A stretch of DNA of 64,000 nucleotides from Rutidosis leptorrhynchoides (Eukaryota; Streptophyta; Magnoliopsida; Asterales; Asteraceae): positions 341,563,501 through 341,627,500 of the forward strand of contig NC_092338.1 of NCBI RefSeq assembly GCF_046630445.1. The letters run 5' to 3'. The notes beneath the pieces were generated by a model. The model made no database searches. It worked only from the letters and a program-made list of their open reading frames with translations, and was not told the DNA's origin. The first letter of the stretch is position 1; each line of letters starts with the position of its first letter. The position numbers and the translations under genes are program-made. Shown piece by piece: positions 23,820 through 34,764 of this stretch.

Positions 23820-24290
23820 GCAGAAGTTTTCGAGCACCAAGTTTTCGAGCAGGGTTTTCGGGTAAGGTTTTTGGTCAGTTTTCGGGCACTAGGTTTTTGA
23901 GCACTAGATTTTCGAGCACAGTTTCGAGCAGTGTTCTTAAGCAGGTTTTTGAGCAGTAAGTTTTTGGGCAATGATTTTTCGAGCAGACAGTTTTCGAGCA
24001 CTGTTCTGTCAGCTTTTGTCCTATGTCCTTTTTATGACACAATGAAAGTCAAAGATACTTTTCGGTGGGTAATATCCACAAAATAATTAATTTTCGGTGG
24101 GTATTATCCAAGGGACAAAATTATGGAGCCAAACTAAGTCAAACTTGGAGCCAAAATTATGAGATTTTCGGGAAAAACAGTGCACAATCACAAGATTTCG
24201 AGCACAAAAAGTGGTTTTCGAGCAGGAATTTTGCACAGGTTAATATTTTCGAGCACAAGTATCTGACCAGTTTCAAGTTTCTGAGCAAGA
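23820..24290. repeat. Interspersed TTTTCGAGCA motif array in the element leader
   Basis: About 12 copies of TTT(T/C)(C/T)GAGCA(C/G) at irregular spacing of 10-40 bases, densest at 23828-24000. On the coding strand it reads TGCTCGAAAA. It lies in the 1.4-kb leader between the primer-binding site and the gag-like start. Confidence 0.85.
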
Positions 24291-24720
24291 AAAATCTAGT
24301 TTTAAAGCACTAATTACAAATTTTCTAGCATACAACACATTAAATCAGTTAATTTCACAAAATCAAACATGTTCATATTAAATTAGTAAGTAGCAATAGG
24401 TTGTTCATGGATTCAAGCAAATTTAACACTTTAAAGCTTCAACAGTTATGTCCTAAAAAAACGAGGTTGTACATATGCAAGTTTCAAGTTTTCACAATAA
24501 GAGTAACATAAATTTGATTGAATCTGTTGGTGTTTTAGGGTGTAAAAATCAGTTCAAGTGGTTAAAGAACACATATAAGATATGATAAGCACTAAAACCA
24601 GCAAGAATATGATAGTGAGTTGAGTTTTTGAGTTACCAAAACCGAAAATAAGCACAAACACTTCGAGAACGCGATGGAGACCTTCAAGAAACAGATCTTC
24701 TATGCAAAGAGCTAAGACCC

Positions 24721-24734
24721 ACTCTGATACCAAT
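24721..24734 (-). promoter_or_regulatory. Primer-binding site of the Sirevirus-like element
   Basis: Minus strand ATTGGTATCAGAGT directly follows the 5' LTR and matches the initiator Met-tRNA 3' end used by most plant LTR elements. Confidence 0.9.
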
Positions 24735-25046
24735 TGTTAGCCCCAATTCTTGCTAAGGTCGATCGGTTTAGTAAGTATAAGTGGGTTTAGATGTTAAGAA
24801 CAAGTAATATGGTGATAAGGTTGAGAGAATATGTGTGAAAAGTGATACTTGTAGAATAACTCAACTAATGATAAAATGGGTGGGAGGTTGCTTTATATAC
24901 TAGCAACCTCCAAGTTACATGAGTGGTAATTAAACATAATTACCATGGTAATCTAGCTAATTAACTATTACATAGTTACTATTACATTAATACAAACTAA
25001 AACCGCATGCCACAAATAAAATAATAGACAATATTCATTGTCAACA
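24735..25046 (-). repeat. 5' LTR (right) of the Sirevirus-like element
   Basis: 312 bp; uninterrupted partner of the left LTR. It contains CTTTATATACTAGCAACCTCC and other words shared with the left copy. Confidence 0.92.
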
Positions 25047-26000
25047 TTAACTATACAAAAACCTAAGGAGCAGCTGTAATATAATGAATAAAGCAATGCC
25101 AATCAAAGTCAGAATATATTATGTTAATCTGTTCAACCAAATCTACAAGTAGTTTTGTGTACATGCTATAGTCAAATAACATGTTAGCACTTTAATCCAT
25201 CTCATTTAAGAAAATTTTGAAAGACTTGAACTAAATTTGGATAAATTTCGACCAGTTTATTTAACTAATTGAAACTTTATTTTCAATTTCCCCTTAATTC
25301 AAAATTTGTTTATTTGACTACATTTTAGACAAACGAAACCCAAACTTCCATTCATAGATAAAATGAATTAGAATTTCCACCTCTTAATATGCACTTAAGA
25401 ATGTGAAATAAGATGAATTTGTATTGTATATACCTCTTCTGAAAGGCTTTTTGTCATTATTTTGAAGAAGAATAAGCCATAATCTATTGTTGATGACATA
25501 ACAAATGATGTGCCCTTTAACTTTGAATGAGCCACTCCGCCTATACTGCTGCTAAAAATGTAGTAAACGTAGTAGGATAAATACAAATGTGTAAATATAA
25601 TGCAGGGTGTTGGTGATGCTCATAAATGCTAATTTGATATATGAAAATATTCAAGGTAGTATTGATATTAGAAGACATAGATAACTACCTTCATATTGTG
25701 ACTCGAGAATGGAGATCACTGTGGTGATTGTTATTGATGAACCTTTATAAAATCATTATAAAAGATAACGTAGCAGATTAACATTCATGAGCCTAAACTT
25801 GTTTCAACCCATTCAACTGATCTAACTATTCAGTTAGGTGTGGTAGTAACCACCGAGCTTGACCTCTTCATGTCATGAGATGCAAAGGAACAAATGAACG
25901 GCACAATGTGTAACACCATGTTAAAACACATGACCTTCTGGATTTTTTTCTATAGCTCGAGAATACTCTATAGATGTGATATAATAAGAAGCAAACTTAC
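25047..26000. other. DNA right of the Sirevirus-like element, with one exon-like segment
   Basis: Mostly A/T-rich. On the minus strand 25442-25560 reads like an exon: an acceptor-like TTTTTAGCAGCAG, an open frame containing HSKLKGTSFVMSSTIDYGLF, then donor AGAG|GTATAT. I do not recognise the product. This stretch may be part of the Helitron body that ends at 16319. Confidence 0.35.
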
Positions 26001-26202
26001 CTTGGTGCTAAACTGTAATTGTCCAATTGGGCGAATGAAAACATTGACATCACAACAAAGTGATCCTTCTTGCATATTTCTATTACCTACTCCCAAATGA
26101 TCTCACCACCCTCTGCAACATATTATGCAGCCTAATTCCTCCTTGCTTATCAGGTTTAGAAACAACTTCGAGTAATGGCATCCCTGATATATACAAATCA
26201 AC
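26001..26202 (-). pseudogene. gatB: Broken exon of organellar Glu-tRNA(Gln) amidotransferase subunit B
   Basis: GatB is part of the GatCAB complex that turns Glu-tRNA(Gln) into Gln-tRNA(Gln) in plastids and mitochondria. The exon keeps a good acceptor (CTCCTGGTTGCAG) and donor (AAG|GTAAGT). It encodes the conserved GMPLLEVVSKPD and, in a frame shifted by one base, [19 protein letters not shown]. Two in-frame stops (TAATAG) follow the shift point. Neighbouring GatB exons were not found in the window. It is therefore a gene fragment, possibly captured by the Helitron whose 3' end is at 16319 and which has the same orientation, or else a relic of a duplicated gene. Confidence 0.85.
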
Positions 26203-26638
26203 CTGCAACCAGGAGACAGATAATAGTTTTTTTTCCCCTCACAGCTAATACATCATAAATATTTTATTTCAACACTGATCGTATTGCTCCTTGGTTAACG
26301 AACTACATGTGACGTTAATTTATTATTTGTTTTTAAAAATAAAGATTTACTTCAAAATGACTTATTCTTTCATTACTTCATAATGGAATGTTAAAATCAT
26401 TTATCAACTAACCAAGTTCGAGATTAAGTAAACATATAGCTAACTATAACACAATGTAATGAATATGAAAACCAATAGCAAACAACTTATGCCTCCTGAT
26501 ACATTACCCATAATATATGAGCGACGTCTATTTGGAATATACCATGAATGGGTGCGATTTGTTTAGTGCATAACCAAGATCTTATGATCTTCTTCATGCT
26601 GACCATTTATTCTCGAAGTGTAAAAGAAAGTAAGCATA
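26203..26638. other. Spacer before the Gypsy cluster
   Basis: A/T-rich, no ORF and no repeat recognised. The five bases GCATA (26634-26638) directly flank the TG start of the LTR of element B. Confidence 0.5.
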
Positions 26639-27369
26639 TGAAATGACCCGTCCATATTACTATAAACGTAGTACGTTATTCATTAGTCCCATAGCGAGGT
26701 ATTTGACCTCTATATGATACGTTTTAGAAAAATATTGCATTTGTTTTATAAAAAGCACTCCATTATTATACATAATGCATGTTTTAAACAAGCGGACGAT
26801 TATTTAAGAAATAATCCCCAAGATACATCGGTTTCTAAATACTTCACACGTGACATAACAGTCGAATATAATACATGACAAATGTTTTATTGAATGCAAC
26901 ATTTCATTTAAACAAAAGCATGAGACTCCATGCACAGCTTGCTCAGATAATGCAACAGCGGAAGACTTTCTTAAGGACCTGAGAATAAACATGCTTAAAC
27001 AGTCCACACAAAGGTTGGTGAGATATATAGGTTTAAAGCTAGCATCGATATAAATATAGACCACAAGATTTCATAGTTATAAATATATGTACACTCGCAA
27101 GTGTATAAAAGTATTCTATAAGTTGTTAAGCGCATTGGTAACCATACTTAACCATTAATGTAGCATATTCCCTTTATTATAAAATCTCCCTACACTGTAC
27201 CAAGTGTAGTAAAAACGAAGTACTATGCAACCGTTACTATACTAGAGCGACTAGCCCGGTTGGGGTTGTCAAACCCGATAGATCTATCAATAGGAATCGC
27301 GCTTACAGGTTCTTACAACATGTAAATATTAGTTACCAAGCTATTAGGGAAGATATGCAAGGTGGTACA
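26639..27369 (-). repeat. Outer part of the 3' LTR of element B
   Basis: Starts TGAAATGACCCGTCC, ends at GGTGGTACA where element A begins. It continues beyond A at 52257 (ACTCAATGTAGAATATA). The solo LTR at 40215-43468 has the uninterrupted counterpart in reverse complement near 42970-43000 (TGGTACAACTCAACGTAGAA). Confidence 0.85.
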
Positions 27370-29275
27370 TGAAATGCCCCGTTCATATCGATTATAAACG
27401 ATTCATAATAGTTGATTACATCGCGAGGTACTTGACCTCTATATGATACATTTTACAAACATTGCATTCGTTTTAAAAAAAACAATCTTTCATTTCATCT
27501 CAGTTGACGGCATGCATACCATTTCATAATATATCCAACTATAATTGATTTAATAATAATCTTGATGAACTCAACGACTCGAATGCAACGTCTTTTTGAA
27601 ATATGTCATGAATGACTCCAAGTAATATCCTTAAAATGAGCTAATGCACAGAGGAAGATTTCTTTAATACATGAGAATAAACATGCTTTAAAGTGTCAAC
27701 CAAAAGGTTGGTGAGTTCATTAGTTTATCATAATCCATCAATTCCATAATTTTAATAGACCACAAGATTTAAATTCCATCTTTCATAAACATAATCTCGT
27801 ATCAGGCATTTCGCACGGCTTAGATATAAAAGTCATTCATACGAACTACAAACACCTGGTAATCGACCTTAACAAAATGCATCTAGAATATCCCCCGCAT
27901 ACCGGCATTTTGCACGGTCATGCAAAAAGCACACAATCAGGCCATTCTTTTAAATATGATGGTTGTGTACACCTCACAAACAGATCATATCTTTTAAAGC
28001 TGGCGGTTGTATACCTATTTCGAAGTACTAAAGCAGTTCAAATTCTCTGACTGGGGCTTGTTAGTGCCCATAGATCTATCTTTAGGATTCGCGTCAATTT
28101 GGGGCTCGGTTCCCAAATTCTCAGATTACCAGACTAAAAGGGGTGATATCCGGTGTACTCATTAATCATTCGTAGAATGTTTTTAAGTACTTGTGTCTAT
28201 TTCGTCAAACATTTATAAAAGTTGCGCATGTATTCTCAGTCCCAAAAATATATTGTAAAAGCATTTAAAAAGGGAGTAATGAAACTCACAATACTGTATT
28301 TTGTAGTAAAAATACATATGATGTCATTGAACAAGTGCAAGGTTGGCCTTGGATTCACGAACCTATATTAATTATATATATATTTATATGTTTGATCAAT
28401 ATCTGTCTAACAATTTAGGTCATGTCGTAGTGTATCACAATCCTAATGCTCAAGACTAAATATGCAAAAGTCAACAAAAGTCATATTGACCACAATGTCT
28501 TCCAAAATTTATACATGATTATTATATAGTTTAAATATAGTCGTTTTATATATTTAAATATTTTTAACAGATTTTATTAAAGTAAATAATATAGTTCTTT
28601 TATTAATAAATAAAATTTTATATTAAAATTTATATAATAAAAATATACTTTTATATATCTTAAGTAATAAAATTTATAAAGTTCATTTAATATCATAAAA
28701 ATAATATGATAGGTATTATTAATGTAATTATATTATACGTAGTAAAATATCTTTGTATCACATATTTATTTGATAAAATAATATTGATAATAATAATAAT
28801 AAATAAAAGTTGTATTATTTTGTAATAATAATTATTATTCTACTAATAAAAATAACAATAATTATATTTTCTAAAAATGATAAAATGATAATTTTTATTA
28901 ATAATTAATAATAGTACTAAAATGATAATAATAATGATGTTTCATATTAACAATGATATTTTTATTAAAAATAATAATTTAAGTAAAAATGATAGTTTTA
29001 ATATTAATAATACTTTTACTAATAATAATAATAGTAAAATAATGAAAACGATATTTTTCCTTTAAATCAATATATTACAATATCTTAATTTCATCGTGAT
29101 ACTCATACCTATTATTTCCTAATCGCTTCGTTTAATAGCTTTTAGTCATCTTTTATATCGCGTTCATATTAATAATAATAATAGTAATCATAATAATTAG
29201 ATGTTACTAATATTAGTTTTAATTATAATAATACTAATAATAATAATATTAATGATAATACTAATAACTATTTGA

Positions 29276-29280
29276 ATGAA

Positions 29281-29340
<60 letters not shown>

Positions 29341-29417
29341 AATTATAACCTTAACGATAATAATGATAATAATAATAATAAAAATAACAATAATATCTTT
29401 TATTAATAACGATAATG

Positions 29418-29478
<61 letters not shown>

Positions 29479-29486
29479 TAATAATG

Positions 29487-29557
<71 letters not shown>

Positions 29558-29577
29558 ACTACTAATAATAATAATTA
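29276..29577. repeat. (AAT)n microsatellite in the LTR of A
   Basis: About 300 bases of AAT/ATA triplets with occasional GAT, AAC and ACT interruptions. The same site in the other LTR (50238-50536) is interrupted differently, so it has mutated since insertion. Confidence 0.95.
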
Positions 29578-30200
29578 GATTATAACGACGATAATAATAA
29601 TCATTTTTACAAAAATTCAATTGACTATAACTTCTAAACCGTTCATCGAAACCATTCGATATCTAAATGAAAAGTTCTCAATTTTTCGCTAGCTTTCCAA
29701 CGACATGCATATCATATACCTTATCTTAATAGCATATGTATTTAATTCAAGATTCGACATAACCTATCTAACGACAATAACGAATGTATAAGCATGCATA
29801 TTCCTATATACTCGAGCACTAGTCAGGGATACACTAATAATATATAAAAGTTAAGTTATGAGGGCTCACGTATCAATATTGAGATTCAATATTGCAGGAA
29901 AAGTACGTAGACGCAATGGGGATGATAAACACTAGTTTGACTCACGAGCAATACTCCCGAACCATACCCATAACCTCCATAGCTATGACCCATAATTTCG
30001 TTAGCTCTATCCCGCTCGAAAAATAATTTCGAAATCACTCGGACAGCACTCCGTCGTAATATTTTATGTATACTAATAATATCTTGAAATAATACAGAGT
30101 AAATATATATATGTAAATTGATTGAGAGAGTTTAGAGAAAAATATTTTCAAGTTTATATGAAATAATGAAACATATTATATTCTATTTATAATAGATTTT

Positions 30201-30381
30201 TGAATTATTAAAGTGAATTATTAAAGTATGAATTATTAAAGTATGAATTATTAAAGTGAATTATTAAAGTATGAATTATTAAAGTAAATTATTAAAGTAT
30301 GAATTATTAAAGTGAATTATTAAAGTATGAATTATTAAAGTGAATTATTAAAGTATGAATTATTAAAGTGAATTATTAAAG
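30201..30381. repeat. ATTATTAAAGT tandem repeat, about 13 copies
   Basis: Alternating units GAATTATTAAAGT and ATGAATTATTAAAGT. The right LTR has about 8 copies at the matching place (51175-51284). Confidence 0.92.
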
Positions 30382-31344
30382 TTAAAGTAAAGTAAAAATA
30401 AAGTAAACGTAAAGTTTAAGTATAGTAAAGGTATAAAACTATATACGTATAATACGCGTATAAATATATATAATATTAATTTAAATCGTTATATATATTT
30501 AATAAAATAAAATATAAATATCGTTATCTTTATCATACTGGTTAATAATGAGTTGTCAAAAGTGGTCCTAGATATTTATAAAAGTTATATAAGTTTTAAA
30601 GTTCTTTTTAAACTGAAAACGGTTTTGTACGTTTGAAACTAAATCAAATAAATATGATAATTTTGTTTTCCAAAACTAAATATATTTAAGAATCATTTTG
30701 TTTAAAGGTTAAAATAATGAAAATCATTATATCATTAAACATTTTAGAAAAGTAGAATCATATATATTCATAATAGGTTTCAAGTTTTTAAATTACAGTC
30801 TGTTGGTGAAGCATGGGATAAAGTCCAAAGGTTAAATAAACGTATGAAATCATGTTAATTAAAAATATCGAGTTACTTAACTTGTAGATTTCCAAAATCT
30901 AAGTTATTTACACTCCACGTTCTTACTTATAAATCACTTTACCATTTTCCGAATGTTATCAAAAAGAATAGATTTCTTAAATCACAGTGGACCTCATAAC
31001 ATGGACCCGTAATCATATCACAATGTATCTGATAAATCAATCATTTGATATTATCTTCTAATTCCATCGATAAACATATTGAAACAAATACGTTCATGTA
31101 AAGTATTATACGTTTAATACTTTATTAATACTCTCAAGTTATAATATATATACATATATATACATATCTATTTATATATAACGGTTCATGAATCGTCAGA
31201 ATTTGGTCGAGGTTATAATGAATGTATGAACACAGTTTAAAATTTTTGAGATTTAACTTAACAAACTTTGCTTATCGTGTCGGAATAATATAAAGATAAA
31301 GTTTAAATTTGGTTGGAAATTTCAGAAATTTTTGGGTTGTCACA

Positions 31345-32331
31345 GTACCTACCCGTTAAAGAAATTTTGTCCCGAAATTTGAATGGGATGGTTATGGCTG
31401 ACAATAAGTATGTTTTCATGACGTATACGACTTAGAAATTAGAGTTTTATTATCATCAAGTAATATAGATAAAACAATTTGATTTTTGTGAAGAGTACGA
31501 GTGAAGTTATCACAAAAGAATGAAATGAGTAAATGCACGTTATTTTTAACCAATGACATAGTCACGGTTGATTTCCGGAATTCAAGGAATTTAGAGAAAA
31601 TCTTCGTAATAAGATTTGGTTCTTCGGTAATTAAGGAAGTTAGGATCCGCTTTGATTAAATGAGATAATCTGTTTTGATTGCTCTGTCAGATATTTTACT
31701 ATATATCCACCCCTTTCGTTTTCTTATTTCCACAATTCACACCTTTTATTCTTTCTCCCTCAATTCATACTTTATAGTATTCGCTAATATGCTCCATCCA
31801 GTTCTGATTCTTGATATACTCCTAACTTTCATATCTGTCATTCTTCTTTTTCATCTGCCGCCGGAAGAATCTATTTACTTCTACTATACTCTTGGTTTTA
31901 TAGTGTTTTTAGTTCTCCTGTGTCTTTATATTGCTATATGAATCGATATATATGATTTGAAATTTCTGGGTTGTTGTTGAGTTTTATATCTTCCCTTATA
32001 CTTCAAAGTCCCTGCTTCTGTCTTCTATAATCATTGTCATCCACAGTTAATACTCCCTCCTATTTGCTGCGATTTATACTTCAATTTCTATTTTGGAGCT
32101 TTGTCCTTTCGTTTCTTCTTCTTGCGATTAAGCATCGCTTGTAATAATCCAGAATTCGCAAATATAAATTTCGGAATGAACATTGTTAATGTTCTAAGAA
32201 GGAAATGGTAATGGCACGGTCTTGATTTGTTAAACTACCAGAATACCCTGAAAAAGACCGAATCATCAAGAAATATTTTCTTGATATTTTAGAGGTTAAA
32301 TAGAATACAAGAGTCGTGTAACATGGCTCAT
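31345..32331 (-). other. 3' non-coding interior of element A
   Basis: Begins with the minus-strand purine-containing tract AACGGGTAGGTAC next to the LTR (31345-31357). The rest is A/T- and pyrimidine-rich with no supported ORF. It ends at the target duplication of Gypsy1. Confidence 0.6.
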
Positions 32332-34582
32332 TGTAACAGATTGAAACCGGAGTTAGAAGTAAGATTACTTAATTTCCCTTAGGTTTATAATTGTGTTTAA
32401 AATATGCTTTTATTTTAATAATATGTTTATTATTAATTGATTATGTGGTTAAGACCAGTTTGTGACAAGGGTCACATAAATGGTTCGTTTGTTGAATTTG
32501 GACTCCGTTAGGGTTGCCAAATTAAGTACGAAAGATATTAGATAACTGATAAATACCCGTGTGTTGTGGGGTATGGGTTTTAATACCCACTTAAGAGTGT
32601 AATCAGCTTCTATCTTCTCATTTTCTAGATATTTCTCAAACTAGTCCCGTACCTAACATTTATCACTCTCAAACCCTAATCAAATCCAAGTAAGAAATTG
32701 AATCAGGAGGCTTAAGGAACTGAATCATATCATCTTTGTGATCATTTATCCAGGTTTGATTGATTGAATTCGTGCTTTAATTCTTAAGAATTGGATTTTG
32801 GGTGTAAAGTGGATTTTTGATAAATATGAGCTTGGATCTTTATGTTTTGGTGTTTGTTATGCTTATTTAATGTTAGAAATAGTTGTTATATGGTTTACAT
32901 GATGTTTTTCAAGTGCTTTTGAGGTTAGAACTTGCAAAAATCGAGTTTTTGGGCCAAAAACGCGAAAATCAGCGTGCAAGAGTTGTTCTTCAGCTCCCAC
33001 ATGAGTGACAGGTCACTCGTACGAGTGACCACACTTTTGAGGGTCAACCACACGTGTGAGGGCTCACTCACACGAGTGAGGCCTCAGTCACACGTGTGAG
33101 CATAGGGTCAGATTTGTAAAAACTTGTTTTAGTCATAACTTTCAAACCGTAACTCCGTTTTTGATGAATCAAGTATCGTTGGAATTGTAATGAAAAATAC
33201 TTTCCAACGATAAACTTTTTAGAAGGTATATAAGAATATATTTAGGTCAAAAATAGAGATATTAGCGTGTGTGTCTAGTGTGCATGCGTTAATATGTTAT
33301 TATGGGTTGAATTCTTGATATAGGCTTATGAATGATTGAATATATGATAAATATAAGTTGGAAAATGTTATTACATGTTGTTATTGATGTTCCTTATCAC
33401 TCGCATAAGTGAGCCTTCACTCATACGAGTGAGCTTTCACTCATACGGTAGAGGCGGTCGATCGCATAGTGAACCGCACGAGTGAGTGACTACTTGAACT
33501 AGTACATTTGAAAGTTGGATCGTACGGTTGAGATGTGACTCGTACGAGTCATATATCACTCGTGTAGTCAACTGTACGGATCTACTGTTGTCTAATTAGA
33601 TATTTGGCCAATGACTAAACGTACGAGTGAGGTGTCAACCGCACGGTTGAGGTTCCTTAAATGTGCGGGTGAGTGTCACTCGTACAGTTGACTGGTCAGG
33701 TGGTTAAGTGTTTAAGTGTTTATATATTGATGCTATTGTCTTGTTGCTGGGATGATATCAAGACATGATCACTGACTTGGTTATGTTTATTCTCAGGTGG
33801 AAAGGATAAAGAGAAATCTCAGTAGTTAGAATCTGAGCCGTTGCTGGTAATTGGTGAGTGTGTCTATCTTCGAAAAGAGTTTAAGTAGCAAATCATGCTA
33901 CTGTGGATTACTCTGATTACCTTGTGTAGTGTAGTGATTGCCATTCTAGATAGATAGTTGCATGCTATGTGATCTATATGTATTGTATATGTGCACTGTG
34001 TTTGACACCAGCCATGCCTAGGGCGGTTGGGGGCTTTCAACCATGCCTAGGGCAGTTGAAGTTCATGTGAGGTCAACCATTCTAAGGGAGGTTGAGTCCA
34101 AGTCCTACAGTCTGTTAGTATAGCTTAGAGGAACGCATGTGTTGCGTTTGGATAGTTATGCAGAGACTTGGTAGGAAGGACTATCGGTAGACTCTAGTTC
34201 GATCAGCTAGGAGTCGTGTGCCCGTACAAGCCGCCGAGCCTCATATTGTCGTTGTTGTATGCTTGATGGTTGTAAGCATGTTAGTTGACTGTTGTATGAG
34301 GGATTGCTTAAGCTTAATCTGTAGATAGATTCCATTCACTTAGCGGTGCGCTAATCCCCCACGTTCCTCCCCCTGCAGGTTTAGGTACTGTTGATGGGAT
34401 TGGAACTTGATGTAGAAGACATGTTTGACTAGCAACTCTGATGTGGACATTTGTAACCGTGTTTGTAATAACGTAACACCATTTGTGAAAGTTAAACTTA
34501 AGCTTTTGTACTAATGTAATTAATGTGGTGTTTTATTAACTAAGACTTCCGCTGTGTTATAAAAAAAATGGCCGGTGTTACA
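32332..34582 (+). repeat. 5' LTR of Gypsy1
   Basis: 2,251 bp. The stretch 33000-33700 is crowded with CACTCGTACGAGTG-type palindromes. A cluster of GCCATGCCTAGGGC(A/G)GTTG repeats lies near 34010-34090. The 3' copy differs by 3 bases in the first 75. Confidence 0.93.
33005..33700. repeat. Palindromic CGTACG/ACGTGT motif array
   Basis: Includes a perfect 20-bp palindrome (GGTCACTCGTACGAGTGACC, 33011-33030), CACACGTGTG (33049-33058), and many half-sites such as CACTCATACGAGTGAG, CGTACGGTTGAG and GTGACTCGTACGAGTC. The 3' LTR keeps the same array, split by the solo LTR (about 40153-40214 and 43469-44105). Confidence 0.88.
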
Positions 34583-34584
34583 AG

Positions 34585-34597
34585 TTGGTATCAGAGC
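34585..34597 (+). promoter_or_regulatory. Primer-binding site of Gypsy1
   Basis: TTGGTATCAGAGC, two bases after the 5' LTR; matches the initiator Met-tRNA 3' end. Confidence 0.93.
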
Positions 34598-34764
34598 ATA
34601 GGTTTGACAGCAAGTACATGCGTGTATCTTGTTCTCAAACCTTGAGTGGAGTCAAACATGTTCGTGGGTGGGGCTAAGTGAATGCAAGGATACATGTATG
34701 TTAGTTGTGTTGACCTAACCCGTTATCCACTAAGCTTTTGTGTGAGTTGTTTTGTAGCATAGGT

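Larger units (their letters stand above)
16688..25046 (-). mobile_element. Sirevirus-like Copia LTR element without pol
   Basis: LTRs at 16688-17444 (interrupted by a MITE) and 24735-25046 start TGTTA and end CAACA as read on the plus strand. The primer-binding site lies beside the right LTR (minus strand ATTGGTATCAGAGT, complementary to initiator Met-tRNA) and a purine tract (CCAAGGGGGAGAT) beside the left one. The element therefore reads on the minus strand. Flanking bases are CTAAC and TTAAC, a 5-bp target duplication with one mismatch. The interior of 7.3 kb holds a gag-like ORF (broken), one further ORF and a series of purine tracts before the 3' LTR. Such multiple tracts are a Sirevirus trait. 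No protease, integrase or reverse transcriptase was seen, so movement would need proteins from a relative. Confidence 0.8.
27370..31344 (-). repeat. 3' LTR (left) of element A
   Basis: 3,975 bp, TG...CA as read on plus. It holds an (AAT)n tract (29276-29577), the 13-copy ATTATTAAAGT repeat (30201-30381) and A/T-rich DNA with no ORF of note. The right copy differs at scattered bases, about 5 in the first 87. Confidence 0.92.

Noticed and set aside
29276..29620. 100-codon plus and 89-codon minus frames of almost pure Asn or Ile
   Set aside because: They are translations of the (AAT)n microsatellite in the LTR of element A. The same applies to 50223-50423 and to the Tyr/Ile frame at 55506-55742.
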